This document shows, one piece after another, positions 1 through 6,373 of a DNA stretch of 6,378 bases. Below the pieces are notes generated by a model that worked only from the letters and a program-made list of their open reading frames with translations, was not told the origin of the DNA and made no database searches. This DNA is from Cyanobacteria bacterium UBA8803 (lineage in GTDB: Bacteria > Cyanobacteriota > Cyanobacteriia > Cyanobacteriales > Coleofasciculaceae): positions 1 through 6,378 of the forward strand of contig DNXU01000267.1 of the NCBI GenBank assembly GCA_003505715.1. The letters run 5' to 3'. Every line of letters begins with the position of its first letter. Within the stretch, counting starts at the first letter, position 1. The translations under genes were made by a program, and so were the position numbers.

Positions 1-41
1 TATCCCACATTCTGCACCCAGAAGTGTCACACTCTGTCGTT

Positions 42-105
42 TGGGGAATGGGGAATGGGTTTCCCCTTCCGCTACGCTCAGGGTAAACCCATTCCCCATT
101 CCCCA
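42..105. repeat. Perfect inverted repeat, 21-bp stem, made of GGGGAAT heptamers
   Basis: The left arm (43-62, GGGGAATGGGGAATGGGTTT) is exactly complementary to 85-104, and T42/A105 adds one more pair. The loop is 22 nt (63-84) and contains CGCTACGCTCAGGG. Each arm holds two tandem copies of the heptamer GGGGAAT. There is no T-run after either arm, so it is a poor intrinsic terminator. It resembles a dispersed intergenic hairpin repeat more than a dedicated regulatory site (inference). It could also fold in the 5' leader of the downstream A2M mRNA if transcription starts to its left, or protect the 3' end of an upstream transcript outside the window. Confidence 0.8.
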
Positions 106-118
106 TTCGATTCTTTAA

Positions 119-139
119 TTAAATCTAAAATCTAAAATT
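119..139 (+). promoter_or_regulatory. AT-rich heptamer triplet, possible -10 region of the A2M gene
   Basis: Three 7-bp units lie head to tail: TTAAATC, TAAAATC and TAAAATT. Two of them supply a TAAAAT hexamer (126-131 and 133-138) that resembles a sigma-70 -10 box (TATAAT), and TTCTTT at 111-116 would sit 16 bp upstream of the second as a weak -35. The stretch lies 20-40 bp before the A2M start codon. The repeat is clear; the promoter role is a guess, because the -35 match is poor. Confidence 0.3.
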
Positions 140-143
140 ATCC

Positions 144-148
144 TAAGG
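144..148 (+). promoter_or_regulatory. Weak Shine-Dalgarno (TAAGG) for the A2M gene
   Basis: TAAGG ends 11 nt before the ATG at 160, a slightly long spacing. It supports that ATG as the start. The same reading frame has a TAA at 133-135 and no ATG, GTG or TTG codon between that stop and 160, so no longer protein is possible without an unusual start. Confidence 0.4.
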
Positions 149-159
149 TTGGTATTGGT

Positions 160-3100
160 ATGAAATTTGAAGTTTGGGGCTTAGAAAAACTATCACCGGA
201 TAAAGGTTCCTACTATCGCGTTTGGGTTGAGCAAAAGGGCACCTTACATATTGAAGACCCCTCGAACTTAAATGATCGCTGGGTCGTCAACAATACTCGC
301 GAATTGCTGTACATTCCCGAACAGATCCCCTCTTTCCTGAGATTTTGGACGCAAGAGGAAGATAGTATAGAACAATGTCTGATTAATATTACAGACCAAG
401 CCTTAGAAACGAAAGGATTAATTTGGTTACCCACCGCTAAAGTCCGACCTGGTGCCAATGTACAAGGATTTGTGGTTCATCGCGACCTGGATCAGAATGG
501 CACAATTCAATGTTCTGGGCAAGCCTTAACCTTAACCTTGATTGACCCTACTGGTTTAGAAAGAAGAGCGATCGCAATTCCAGCCGGATGCCTCCTCACC
601 TTATTTCGCTTAGAACTCTCGGAACATGACCCCATCGGAAAATGGCAACTTGCCCTTAAACGTGAAGAGGTATTAATAGACGAAACTTATTTTGATGTCC
701 TACGCTTCGAGAAACCCGAAATTGAAATTCAACCTCAAGTTCCCCACTGGTTCTTATTAAATTCCCAGGTTACTCCCTCGGTAAAGGTTCGATACTTCTT
801 TGGCGAACCCGTCATCCAAGTCAAGCAAGCTAAATTGGTGGTTCGCCAACTCCAAGACGATGGGGAAATGTCTTTTTACCAAGAGACTGTACTGGATAAC
901 CTGGAACGGCCAGACGGTAACTATGAGTTTAATCTAGGCTCCAGGGCAGGAGGAGTTTATGAATGGGAGTTTACTGTTGAAGATCCCCAATCTCGAACGG
1001 GTGCTTGCCAGGGAACTTATACCATTGTTACCCAACCCTTTACCCTTTCTGTGAAGGCGCGATCGCACCTGAGCGATCTGAAACCTGAGATTCCCGTTAC
1101 TGTTGAAATCAAGCTAACTAATCCTATCGGAGAACCTCTGTCAGGAATTCCCCTTCAGTTTACGATTGAGGGGTTAGAAGAGTGCTGGGAATATTTGTCG
1201 CCACCTCATTTGGTTACAGATGCCAGCGGTAAAGCGATCGCCCAAGTCCAGTTTAAAGATATTGACGACCCAACACCCTTTAAACTGAAGGCGTCAGCTA
1301 TTGTGGACGGTAGCCAGCAAGAAGTTGAACAGCCAATCCGGGTAATTCCCTGGATGTCTCAAGATATTTGGTTAGATGTAGCTCTAGATAAGTCGAACTA
1401 TGTTCCTGGAGAAGAGGTTAATGCCAATATCACTCTTCAGGGACGGCACGAGATTTTGAGAACTATCACGGTAGGTTCGGCGGAATTGATTGGGGATGTG
1501 GTGTTGCGATCGCTGGATTTCCGGCTCATCTCTGGCATGGGACGAGTTACGATGAAACTCCCCAAACAAATTACTGCCCCTCTCAATCTGAAAATCAGTG
1601 TTTTGAGAGATTTCCCAGAATTTATCGAACGGGATATTGTTTTACCTGTAAAACTTCGTCAAGACATTTCTAAATCCCTGCTTTGGCAAGCGACTACTGA
1701 AGGAGCTACCGAAGTTGCCACAGGCGAACCCATTTTCGTAACAGTCAACTTCCCTCAACCACTAGCTGAAGACGCTCAGGTAATCCCATGGTTAATTGAT
1801 CGCCGTATTCCTAGGGCGACTAAAGAGCCTGTATTAGGAACTCGCTTTACTCCAGAGACACCGAGCCAGAAATTAAACCATTTTACTGGGATTACCATCT
1901 CCAATTGGCCAATTATCAAGCAAAATGCCAAAACTTTTGAGATTAAGTTAGGGAGAGTTTCGTGGCGGGGATGGGTTTATTTAAATGAGAACTATGAAGG
2001 CAGGCTGATTCTCATCCGCTTTCCGGAAGAGAATTGGTTTCAAAAACTGCTGGGGTTATCAATTGGCAATTGGCTTCAAGAAAAAGACCAATTCATCAAA
2101 ACTTTATTATCTAGTACTTACTCCAGCGATATTGTGTATCAAGTACTACAGAAATTTAATCCAATTGAAGAATTTCAAATCTATCGAATAGATGAATATG
2201 CCTATAGGATTGAGCTAGAAAATAAATGGGCTAAATCTGCTCAGCAAGCATCAGATATTGAGAAAGAGTTAAAAGAAAAGATTTATCAGATTGCTGAAAT
2301 ACAGTTGGAAAGGATAAGAAGATATGCCCAACGAGGATTTGGTTTTGCTCCTGATGAAGAACTTTTGCGTCCTGTGGCAGGAGCAATACCGCCAATGGCA
2401 GCACCAGGAACAGAAATGCTAGGAGCATTCTTTTTAGAAGATTTTTTAGAAGATAAAGAGGAATTCTTTCCTGATGCTGCCATTGACGAAGGTAGTGAGG
2501 CTGAGCCAATGCCTTCTCTAGTTATTAGGGAAGACTTTATTGAAGTCGCATGTCTTAACCCTATCGATATCACCAAGGGTGCCAGTTCGGTAACAGTTGA
2601 GTTTAAAGGCAGTGATGCCATTACTGAATATGATGTGGTTATCTTTATTATGGCCGCCTCTAGCTTTGGTGTGGCTGCTCACCAAGTAACGGTCAGAAAT
2701 CCTCTGTTTACCACTATTAAGAATCCAGCCGAAATGGTTTGGGGAGATAAAAGTACCCTCAGAACTATTGTGCAAAATCTCTCCCAGCAAGAATTTAACG
2801 AAGTTAGACTCAAACTCCAAACCGAAAAAATCCGCCCTGGGTTGCAGGAACAAGTCATTACAGTCCTGCCCCCCAAACAAAGTATGCTGGTGAACTGGCA
2901 AATTGAAGCCATTGAAGTGGGTAATGCCAGTGTATTGTTATCTTTAGAAACCAAGGGTTTCCGAGAAGTTTCTCAACTAGACACGCCCCTAAGAGTACAG
3001 CCACCAGGCGAACCGGAAATTCAACGCTATACTGCCCCCTTATCAGAAGATCAGCCGATAGAATGGGTATTTAACTTATCAGGAGATGAATTATTTACTC

Positions 3101-4617
3101 TCGGCATCCTTTCCCTAATGCCGAATGCCCAAGCAGCAGTAATTGAAGGTGTTGAATCTTTGGCTGGGTATCCTTACGGATGTTGCGAACAGACCTATGC
3201 TTCCACACTACCAAATTTCATCCTTTACAAGTATTTGGAACGGCAGGATCGCCTAACGCCAGAGTATTCTCAGCAGCTGATACATAATTTGGTGGGCGGA
3301 TGCGATCGCTACCTCACCATCTTCCGCAATCCCAATACGGGTGGGTTTGGTTTATGGAGTGGTGAAAATACATCAATCTTTCACACGGCCTTAGCATTCA
3401 GTTTGTTAGCCTTAATTGGGCAAATTATTGATGTTAAACAGGATATCCTGGAGCAAGCGGTTAATTACCTGATCGAGTATCGTCAGGAGTCGGGCAGTTG
3501 GGCACCTCAACAAAGTTTAGAGACACCTTTCCCTTCCACTCTCTCGGAAGCTGGGAACACATCCTTTATTTTTCACGGTGCTAGCTTGGCCAACATCTCC
3601 TTACCTGATACTTTAAACTGGCTCAAACAAAACTTGAATAGTTACCAGGATGATGAAACCTGCCTCGCTTTGGTATTAGATGCCCTCACCAGAGTTGAAT
3701 CCTATCAGCAATCTGAAGAGGAATTTATGGCTCAACTCCGGGATTTTATCCTTAAAACCCAACAATATAATGGTTCCTGGATTGGCAAAAGCAGTCTCAC
3801 AGGTGCCATTGAAACCACAGCCTATTGCCTGATGGCTCTCGGTCATGCTTTCCCTGGAGATAGGACTGTAAGGAAAGCCTTAAAACAGGGATTAGATTAT
3901 CTATTAGCAAACCGACGTTCTACAGGTTGGTATTCGACTCGCGATACGCTTTACGCTTCCTGGGCTATTGGAGAAATTGGGCATTTAGCTTGGACAGCAG
4001 CAGATGTAACAGGAAAAGTTACCATGGCTCTCAACGATATGGTGGTTAAAACTTTAGACTTTTCCAAGGCACGAGGGATAGAACAACTTGATTTACTTTA
4101 TCAAGCCAGACGAATTTACTTAGAGCAATTCCAACCGGGTGAGAACAAAATATCTATCAAGTCTTCAGGAGATTTCAAAGCTCACGTTTTAATTGAACTG
4201 CAACTCTATCAGCAACCGCAAGAGAGCGTTGAAACCCCCTCAGGGAATCAAGTAGGTAATCTTGACATCCAGTGGAGTTCTCTAGAATTTGCCTCAGGTG
4301 AGCATAGTGATTTGAGCCTTAATTTCACTCCTAATCAACATCTAGAAGCACTCCTAATAGAAATTCCCATTCCTGCTGGTATCGCTTTTAATCTAGATGT
4401 TGACCTAGTTGAATTACCTCGGCAGTTTGAGCATGTGGAAATTAACCACAATCAGGTAGCTTTGTTTGCGTCCAATTTGAATGAACCGATTCAAATTAAG
4501 GCACGCTTCCACGGGGAATTACCCGGTGAGGTACAAGTTAATCCTATCCGCATCTATCAAATGTACAAACCTGATTTCAAGACCCTAAGTTCTAGAGTGC
4601 AACTGGTTGTTACTTAA
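160..4617 (+). CDS. Alpha-2-macroglobulin family protein with thioester motif, no signal peptide
   Basis: A 1485-aa bacterial A2M homologue, a family of protease traps that react covalently with the attacker through a Cys-Gln thioester. In order it shows beta-rich macroglobulin-like stretches at about 92-500 ([12 protein letters not shown] at 96-107, VRYFFGEPV at 210-218, NYVPGEEV at 413-420), a bait-region domain at about 503-800, the A2M core at about 805-945 (SFGVAAHQV at 835-843), a thioester/alpha-alpha toroid domain at about 985-1295, and C-terminal beta domains to the end. The thioester motif is YPYGCCEQT at 1004-1012, with Cys1008 and Gln1011 the expected bond pair. The toroid shows repeated Gly/Trp turns (GGFGLW 1061-1066, GSWAP 1112-1116, GSWIG 1205-1209, TGWYSTRDT 1255-1263). 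Residues 690-720 are charged and helix-prone, and 735-790 is Pro/Ala/acidic and bait-like. Family knowledge: exported E. coli-type A2M is a lipoprotein partnered with PBP1c. Here the N-terminus ([11 protein letters not shown]) has no hydrophobic segment or lipobox, so the protein is probably cytoplasmic (inference). Family assignment is firm; cellular role is unknown. Confidence 0.95.
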   Translation: MKFEVWGLEKLSPDKGSYYRVWVEQKGTLHIEDPSNLNDRWVVNNTRELLYIPEQIPSFLRFWTQEEDSIEQCLINITDQALETKGLIWLPTAKVRPGANVQGFVVHRDLDQNGTIQCSGQALTLTLIDPTGLERRAIAIPAGCLLTLFRLELSEHDPIGKWQLALKREEVLIDETYFDVLRFEKPEIEIQPQVPHWFLLNSQVTPSVKVRYFFGEPVIQVKQAKLVVRQLQDDGEMSFYQETVLDNLERPDGNYEFNLGSRAGGVYEWEFTVEDPQSRTGACQGTYTIVTQPFTLSVKARSHLSDLKPEIPVTVEIKLTNPIGEPLSGIPLQFTIEGLEECWEYLSPPHLVTDASGKAIAQVQFKDIDDPTPFKLKASAIVDGSQQEVEQPIRVIPWMSQDIWLDVALDKSNYVPGEEVNANITLQGRHEILRTITVGSAELIGDVVLRSLDFRLISGMGRVTMKLPKQITAPLNLKISVLRDFPEFIERDIVLPVKLRQDISKSLLWQATTEGATEVATGEPIFVTVNFPQPLAEDAQVIPWLIDRRIPRATKEPVLGTRFTPETPSQKLNHFTGITISNWPIIKQNAKTFEIKLGRVSWRGWVYLNENYEGRLILIRFPEENWFQKLLGLSIGNWLQEKDQFIKTLLSSTYSSDIVYQVLQKFNPIEEFQIYRIDEYAYRIELENKWAKSAQQASDIEKELKEKIYQIAEIQLERIRRYAQRGFGFAPDEELLRPVAGAIPPMAAPGTEMLGAFFLEDFLEDKEEFFPDAAIDEGSEAEPMPSLVIREDFIEVACLNPIDITKGASSVTVEFKGSDAITEYDVVIFIMAASSFGVAAHQVTVRNPLFTTIKNPAEMVWGDKSTLRTIVQNLSQQEFNEVRLKLQTEKIRPGLQEQVITVLPPKQSMLVNWQIEAIEVGNASVLLSLETKGFREVSQLDTPLRVQPPGEPEIQRYTAPLSEDQPIEWVFNLSGDELFTLGILSLMPNAQAAVIEGVESLAGYPYGCCEQTYASTLPNFILYKYLERQDRLTPEYSQQLIHNLVGGCDRYLTIFRNPNTGGFGLWSGENTSIFHTALAFSLLALIGQIIDVKQDILEQAVNYLIEYRQESGSWAPQQSLETPFPSTLSEAGNTSFIFHGASLANISLPDTLNWLKQNLNSYQDDETCLALVLDALTRVESYQQSEEEFMAQLRDFILKTQQYNGSWIGKSSLTGAIETTAYCLMALGHAFPGDRTVRKALKQGLDYLLANRRSTGWYSTRDTLYASWAIGEIGHLAWTAADVTGKVTMALNDMVVKTLDFSKARGIEQLDLLYQARRIYLEQFQPGENKISIKSSGDFKAHVLIELQLYQQPQESVETPSGNQVGNLDIQWSSLEFASGEHSDLSLNFTPNQHLEALLIEIPIPAGIAFNLDVDLVELPRQFEHVEINHNQVALFASNLNEPIQIKARFHGELPGEVQVNPIRIYQMYKPDFKTLSSRVQLVVT

Positions 4618-4788
4618 ATAGGGTTCATGGTTGATGGTTCATGGGTACGCTAACCGTTGCTCTAATACATCCGGCTGAGGACGTAATCTGCAAAATCCCT
4701 TAAAGCTTGAGCAGACTCTGAAGGTTTTAGAGGAGCTAGATTTTCGACCGCCAGTTGAGCATGGTGGGCGGCTAGCTTTCGCGATCGC
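568..4788. repeat. Six HIP1 octamers (GCGATCGC), cyanobacterial signature
   Basis: Exact copies lie at 568-575, 1059-1066, 1234-1241, 1506-1513 and 3302-3309 in the A2M gene, and at 4781-4788 in sds. None lies in the spacers. HIP1 over-representation is a known mark of many cyanobacterial genomes. Its presence in both genes argues that both have resided long in such a genome and that neither is a recent arrival from outside the phylum (inference). The span given covers the first to last copy and is not a continuous element. Confidence 0.9.
4622..4644. repeat. Heptamer tandem repeat (GGTTCAT/GGTTGAT) in the convergent gap
   Basis: Three 7-bp units, GGTTCAT, GGTTGAT and GGTTCAT, followed by GG, occupy about half of the 44 bp between the stop codons of the A2M gene and sds. 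Short heptanucleotide tandem repeats between genes are known from filamentous cyanobacteria (STRR type). I see no GC-rich hairpin followed by a T-run on either strand, so transcription of the two convergent genes may overlap or end by another route. Confidence 0.75.
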
Positions 4789-5633
4789 TCAATTCCCTTA
4801 CTTTCCATTACCAACGCCAGGGCTTGATTGATATCGTCGGGTTGGGCAAACTCTCGTTCGATGAGGACTTCTAGGTAGGGTTTTTCTTCCAGCGCATATA
4901 ATACTGGCGCAGTCAAATTGCCACTAATTAGATCGGAACCTGCTGGTTTGCCCAATACTTCTGTTGAAGCTGTGAAGTCTAAGATGTCATCAACAATCTG
5001 AAAAGCTAAGCCCAGATGACGCCCGTAGAAATATAAATTTTCTGTAACATCCGGTGAAACATCACTTAATATTCCTGCTGACTTGGCGCTATTGCCAATG
5101 AGAGAAGCCGTTTTGTTGTAGGTCTTTTCCAGATAAGCTTCAATGGTGGTGGTGGTATCAAATCGGTTCAGCCCTTGCTGAATTTCTCCCTCTGCCATAT
5201 CCTTAATGACTTGTGATAGCAGCTTGACTACCTCTAAGTTATCTAAATTAGCCAAATACCACGCCGATTGACCGAACAAGAAATCACCTGCCAGTACCGC
5301 CACGCGGTTGTTGAACAAGCTGTTGACAGTAGGAACTTTGCGGCGTACCTCTGCTTCATCGACGACATCGTCATGCACTAGAGAAGCCGTGTGAATCATT
5401 TCCGTAATTTCTGCCAGACGGCGATGGCGGGGTGTTAGCTCCCGCTCTAGTAGGGTTGCTCGCGAAATTAACAGGACAACGGCTGGTCTTACCTGCTTAC
5501 CCCCAGCACCGAACAAATGTTCAGCTGCGGCATAGAGTATCGGGTGGCGGGCACCCACTAGCTTCTTTAAATTATCGGTCAGCAGACAGAGGTCGGCTTC
5601 CACAGGGGCAAAAAGGGAGGTCACTGAAGTCAT
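4662..5633 (-). CDS. sds: Solanesyl diphosphate synthase (all-trans long-chain polyprenyl diphosphate synthase)
   Basis: A 323-aa enzyme that extends an allylic diphosphate with isopentenyl diphosphate to a long all-trans prenyl chain, in cyanobacteria the C45 side chain of plastoquinone. Key motifs are all present: isopentenyl-diphosphate-binding GGKQVRP (44-50, Lys46 and Arg49), the first aspartate-rich motif DDVVD (88-92) followed by R97-R98, KT (170-171), the second aspartate-rich motif DDILD (215-219), and GKPAGSDL (228-235) leading into GNLTAPV (238-244). Small residues Ala83 and Ser84, five and four places before the first motif, fit a long-chain product pocket. Length matches the family and no residue looks lost. 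RRK after the first motif replaces the more usual RRG. The ATG at 5633-5631 has no clear Shine-Dalgarno. The gene converges on the A2M gene; no murI or other pathway neighbour is in the window. Solanesyl specificity is inferred from the host type; octaprenyl or decaprenyl cannot be excluded. Confidence 0.93.
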   Translation of the reverse strand: MTSVTSLFAPVEADLCLLTDNLKKLVGARHPILYAAAEHLFGAGGKQVRPAVVLLISRATLLERELTPRHRRLAEITEMIHTASLVHDDVVDEAEVRRKVPTVNSLFNNRVAVLAGDFLFGQSAWYLANLDNLEVVKLLSQVIKDMAEGEIQQGLNRFDTTTTIEAYLEKTYNKTASLIGNSAKSAGILSDVSPDVTENLYFYGRHLGLAFQIVDDILDFTASTEVLGKPAGSDLISGNLTAPVLYALEEKPYLEVLIEREFAQPDDINQALALVMESKGIERSRKLAAHHAQLAVENLAPLKPSESAQALRDFADYVLSRMY

Positions 5634-5677
5634 GGATTGGGCGACTCAGACGTTAGGTTACGAAAGTTTACATATTC

Positions 5678-5697
5678 TTAGCTTAATATTAAGCTAA
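5678..5697. promoter_or_regulatory. Perfect 20-bp palindrome upstream of sds, candidate operator
   Basis: TTAGCTTAATATTAAGCTAA equals its own reverse complement. Its near edge is 44 bp from the sds start codon, where a dimeric repressor or activator could act. On the minus strand TTAGCT within it and TATGTA 17 bp downstream could serve as weak -35 and -10 boxes, so binding here might overlap the sds promoter (inference). The sequence does not match the NtcA consensus GTA-N8-TAC. It has no spacer for an RNA loop, so a DNA site is more likely than an RNA hairpin. Confidence 0.4.
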
Positions 5698-5859
5698 CCA
5701 TCCTGGTAGGGAAATGGTGTTTGACCCAGAGCAGGACTAGGGGGGAGGGGCGAGATTGTATCAACTTGTTAAGTGCATGAAAAAATTGGTGGAAATCCCT
5801 CGGATTCTTGTGTTACTCTAAATATTAAGGGTTTCAAACAATTAATGGACTAATTAAGT

Positions 5860-5906
5860 CTGAGGTGGTAGGAAAAACCATGTACCTCAGCAATTGGTTG
5901 AGGTGC
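5860..5906 (+). promoter_or_regulatory. Three-strand alternative hairpin (switch-like pairing)
   Basis: CTGAGGT (5860-5866) pairs perfectly with ACCTCAG (5884-5890), and GGT/ACC (5867-5869/5877-5879) extends that stem. The same ACCTC segment can pair instead with TGAGGT (5899-5904), giving a stem from 5882-5891 to 5897-5906 with two G-U pairs and a 5-nt loop. The two folds exclude each other, as in attenuators and riboswitches. Which strand is transcribed is not known, and no known RNA family is recognised. Confidence 0.35.
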
Positions 5907-5944
5907 GTTGGCGTCAGCAGAGATAGCCGTAAATTTTATGATGA

Positions 5945-5969
5945 CTGCACAGTAGTTTTACTGAGGCAG
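5945..5969. repeat. Short hairpin (9 bp in two blocks)
   Basis: CTGC (5945-5948) pairs with GCAG (5966-5969), and CAGTA (5950-5954) with TACTG (5959-5963), around a GTTT loop and a small internal loop. TATGA upstream (5938-5942) and TCATA downstream (5978-5982) could close it further. It is not followed by a T-run on either strand, so it is not a terminator. Confidence 0.4.
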
Positions 5970-6014
5970 CTAGCTTGTCATACATAATCAGTAAGATTCC
6001 CCTTGGACAACTAG

Positions 6015-6056
6015 GGAGCCATGCCCCTCCATTTGGGCATAGTTTTCTGCGGCTCC
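6015..6056. repeat. Two-tier hairpin (6 bp + 6 bp)
   Basis: GGAGCC (6015-6020) pairs with GGCTCC (6051-6056), and the directly following ATGCCC (6021-6026) pairs with GGGCAT (6035-6040) around an 8-nt loop. A 10-nt one-sided bulge (6041-6050) separates the two helices on the 3' side. Two perfect GC-rich helices stacked in 42 nt suggest a selected fold rather than chance. No T-run follows on either strand. Confidence 0.45.
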
Positions 6057-6064
6057 AAAGGTAA

Positions 6065-6101
6065 TAAAAAAGCTAAGGGAACCATAGGTTTCCCGATAGC
6101 T
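6065..6101 (-). terminator. Intrinsic (Rho-independent) terminator on the minus strand
   Basis: Read on the minus strand, AGCTA pairs with TAGCT and GGGAAACC with GGTTCCC (one bulged A) around a TAT loop. The stem is followed at once by six T (the A-run at 6066-6071 on the plus strand), the classic layout. It would stop a transcript arriving from the right, but the 280 bp to its right in the window hold no minus-strand gene. It therefore ends either a gene beyond the right edge or a small RNA. It also shields sds from read-through. On the plus strand the same hairpin has no T-run. Confidence 0.65.
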
Positions 6102-6199
6102 GTGCCTGACAACAGCCTTCTCAGCCGACGAGCGGGTTGAATTGTGCTGTTGCCCAAACTCCTATTCAAATTTACATTTTTCTCCCTTGGGTTCATCCT

Positions 6200-6373
6200 A
6201 TGATTTACAACGATATGCCTGTGATTATTCCTGTTCTAGCGACGGTTTACCTCTTAGCCATTTACCTGCTGTTGATAGTAGCGCAACGGACGATAAAAAG
6301 TTCAAGATATCTAGCCAACTCATTGACAGATGCTTGTGGACCCCAGGCAGAGGAGGGAGAGGGAGAGGGATGA
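6200..6373 (+). CDS. Possible small single-helix membrane protein
   Basis: A 57-aa reading frame that I do not recognise. It has one strongly hydrophobic segment (about residues 8-28, VIIPVLATVYLLAIYLLLIVA), a basic stretch after it (QRTIKSS) and an acidic tail that runs into the purine-rich repeat (EEGEGEG). The shape is that of many small thylakoid or plasma-membrane proteins. No Shine-Dalgarno precedes ATG 6200; ATG 6215 (52 aa) is an equal alternative. The frame is open back to a TTG at 6137, but that start is unlikely. Weak points are that the C-terminus is encoded by low-complexity repeat and that a minus-strand terminator nearby implies transcription from the other side. It may be chance. 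Confidence 0.28.
   Translation: MIYNDMPVIIPVLATVYLLAIYLLLIVAQRTIKSSRYLANSLTDACGPQAEEGEGEG

Larger units (their letters stand above)
5634..6199. other. 566-bp spacer without a confident gene, rich in inverted repeats
   Basis: No reading frame here has a convincing protein. It opens with the sds upstream region and palindrome, then a G-rich patch near 5739-5752. From 5860 on there are successive hairpins, listed separately, and a minus-strand terminator. Two tiny plus-strand ORFs (5880-5987, 35 aa; 6021-6140, 39 aa) share one frame separated by two stops (5985-5987 and 6012-6014) and resemble nothing I know. I checked for motifs of tRNA, tmRNA, RNase P RNA, SRP RNA and for cobalamin, TPP, FMN, glutamine, c-di-GMP-I and c-di-AMP riboswitches, and recognise none. 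Confidence 0.6.

Noticed and set aside
10..33. Small inverted repeats TTCTG/CAGAA and AGTGT/ACACT at the left edge
   Set aside because: They are five-base arms only, overlap each other and have no T-run, so they are not supported as a terminator or operator.
2231..2954. Four overlapping minus-strand ORFs of 91-127 aa inside the A2M gene
   Set aside because: The A2M frame is continuous with family motifs on both sides, and the antisense frames show no domain or plausible start context.
4618..4661. Terminator between the A2M gene and sds
   Set aside because: The best pairing is a 4-bp GGTT/AACC with no following T-run on either strand.
5432..5656. Plus-strand 74-aa ORF inside and across the start of sds
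   Set aside because: It is antisense to a fully motif-supported gene, has no recognisable domain and has Arg/Gly/Leu-rich composition typical of an antisense frame.
5721..5726. TTGACC as a plus-strand -35 box
   Set aside because: At 16-18 bp downstream there is only a G-rich stretch with no -10-like hexamer.
5860..6140. Known riboswitch or housekeeping RNA (cobalamin, TPP, FMN, glutamine, c-di-GMP-I, c-di-AMP, tmRNA, RNase P, SRP RNA)
   Set aside because: The conserved core motifs of these families were looked for by eye and not found; only the hairpins themselves are supported.
5994..6165. Another minus-strand open stretch with protein-like composition (includes SYRETYGSLSFF)
   Set aside because: It is only about 50 codons, has no start codon near its beginning and overlaps the terminator. 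I could not tie it to any family, so it may be chance.
6011..6196. Minus-strand 61-aa ORF over the terminator and the two-tier hairpin
   Set aside because: Its frame runs straight through the terminator stem and T-run, its composition is Arg/Pro/Leu-rich, and I recognise no family.
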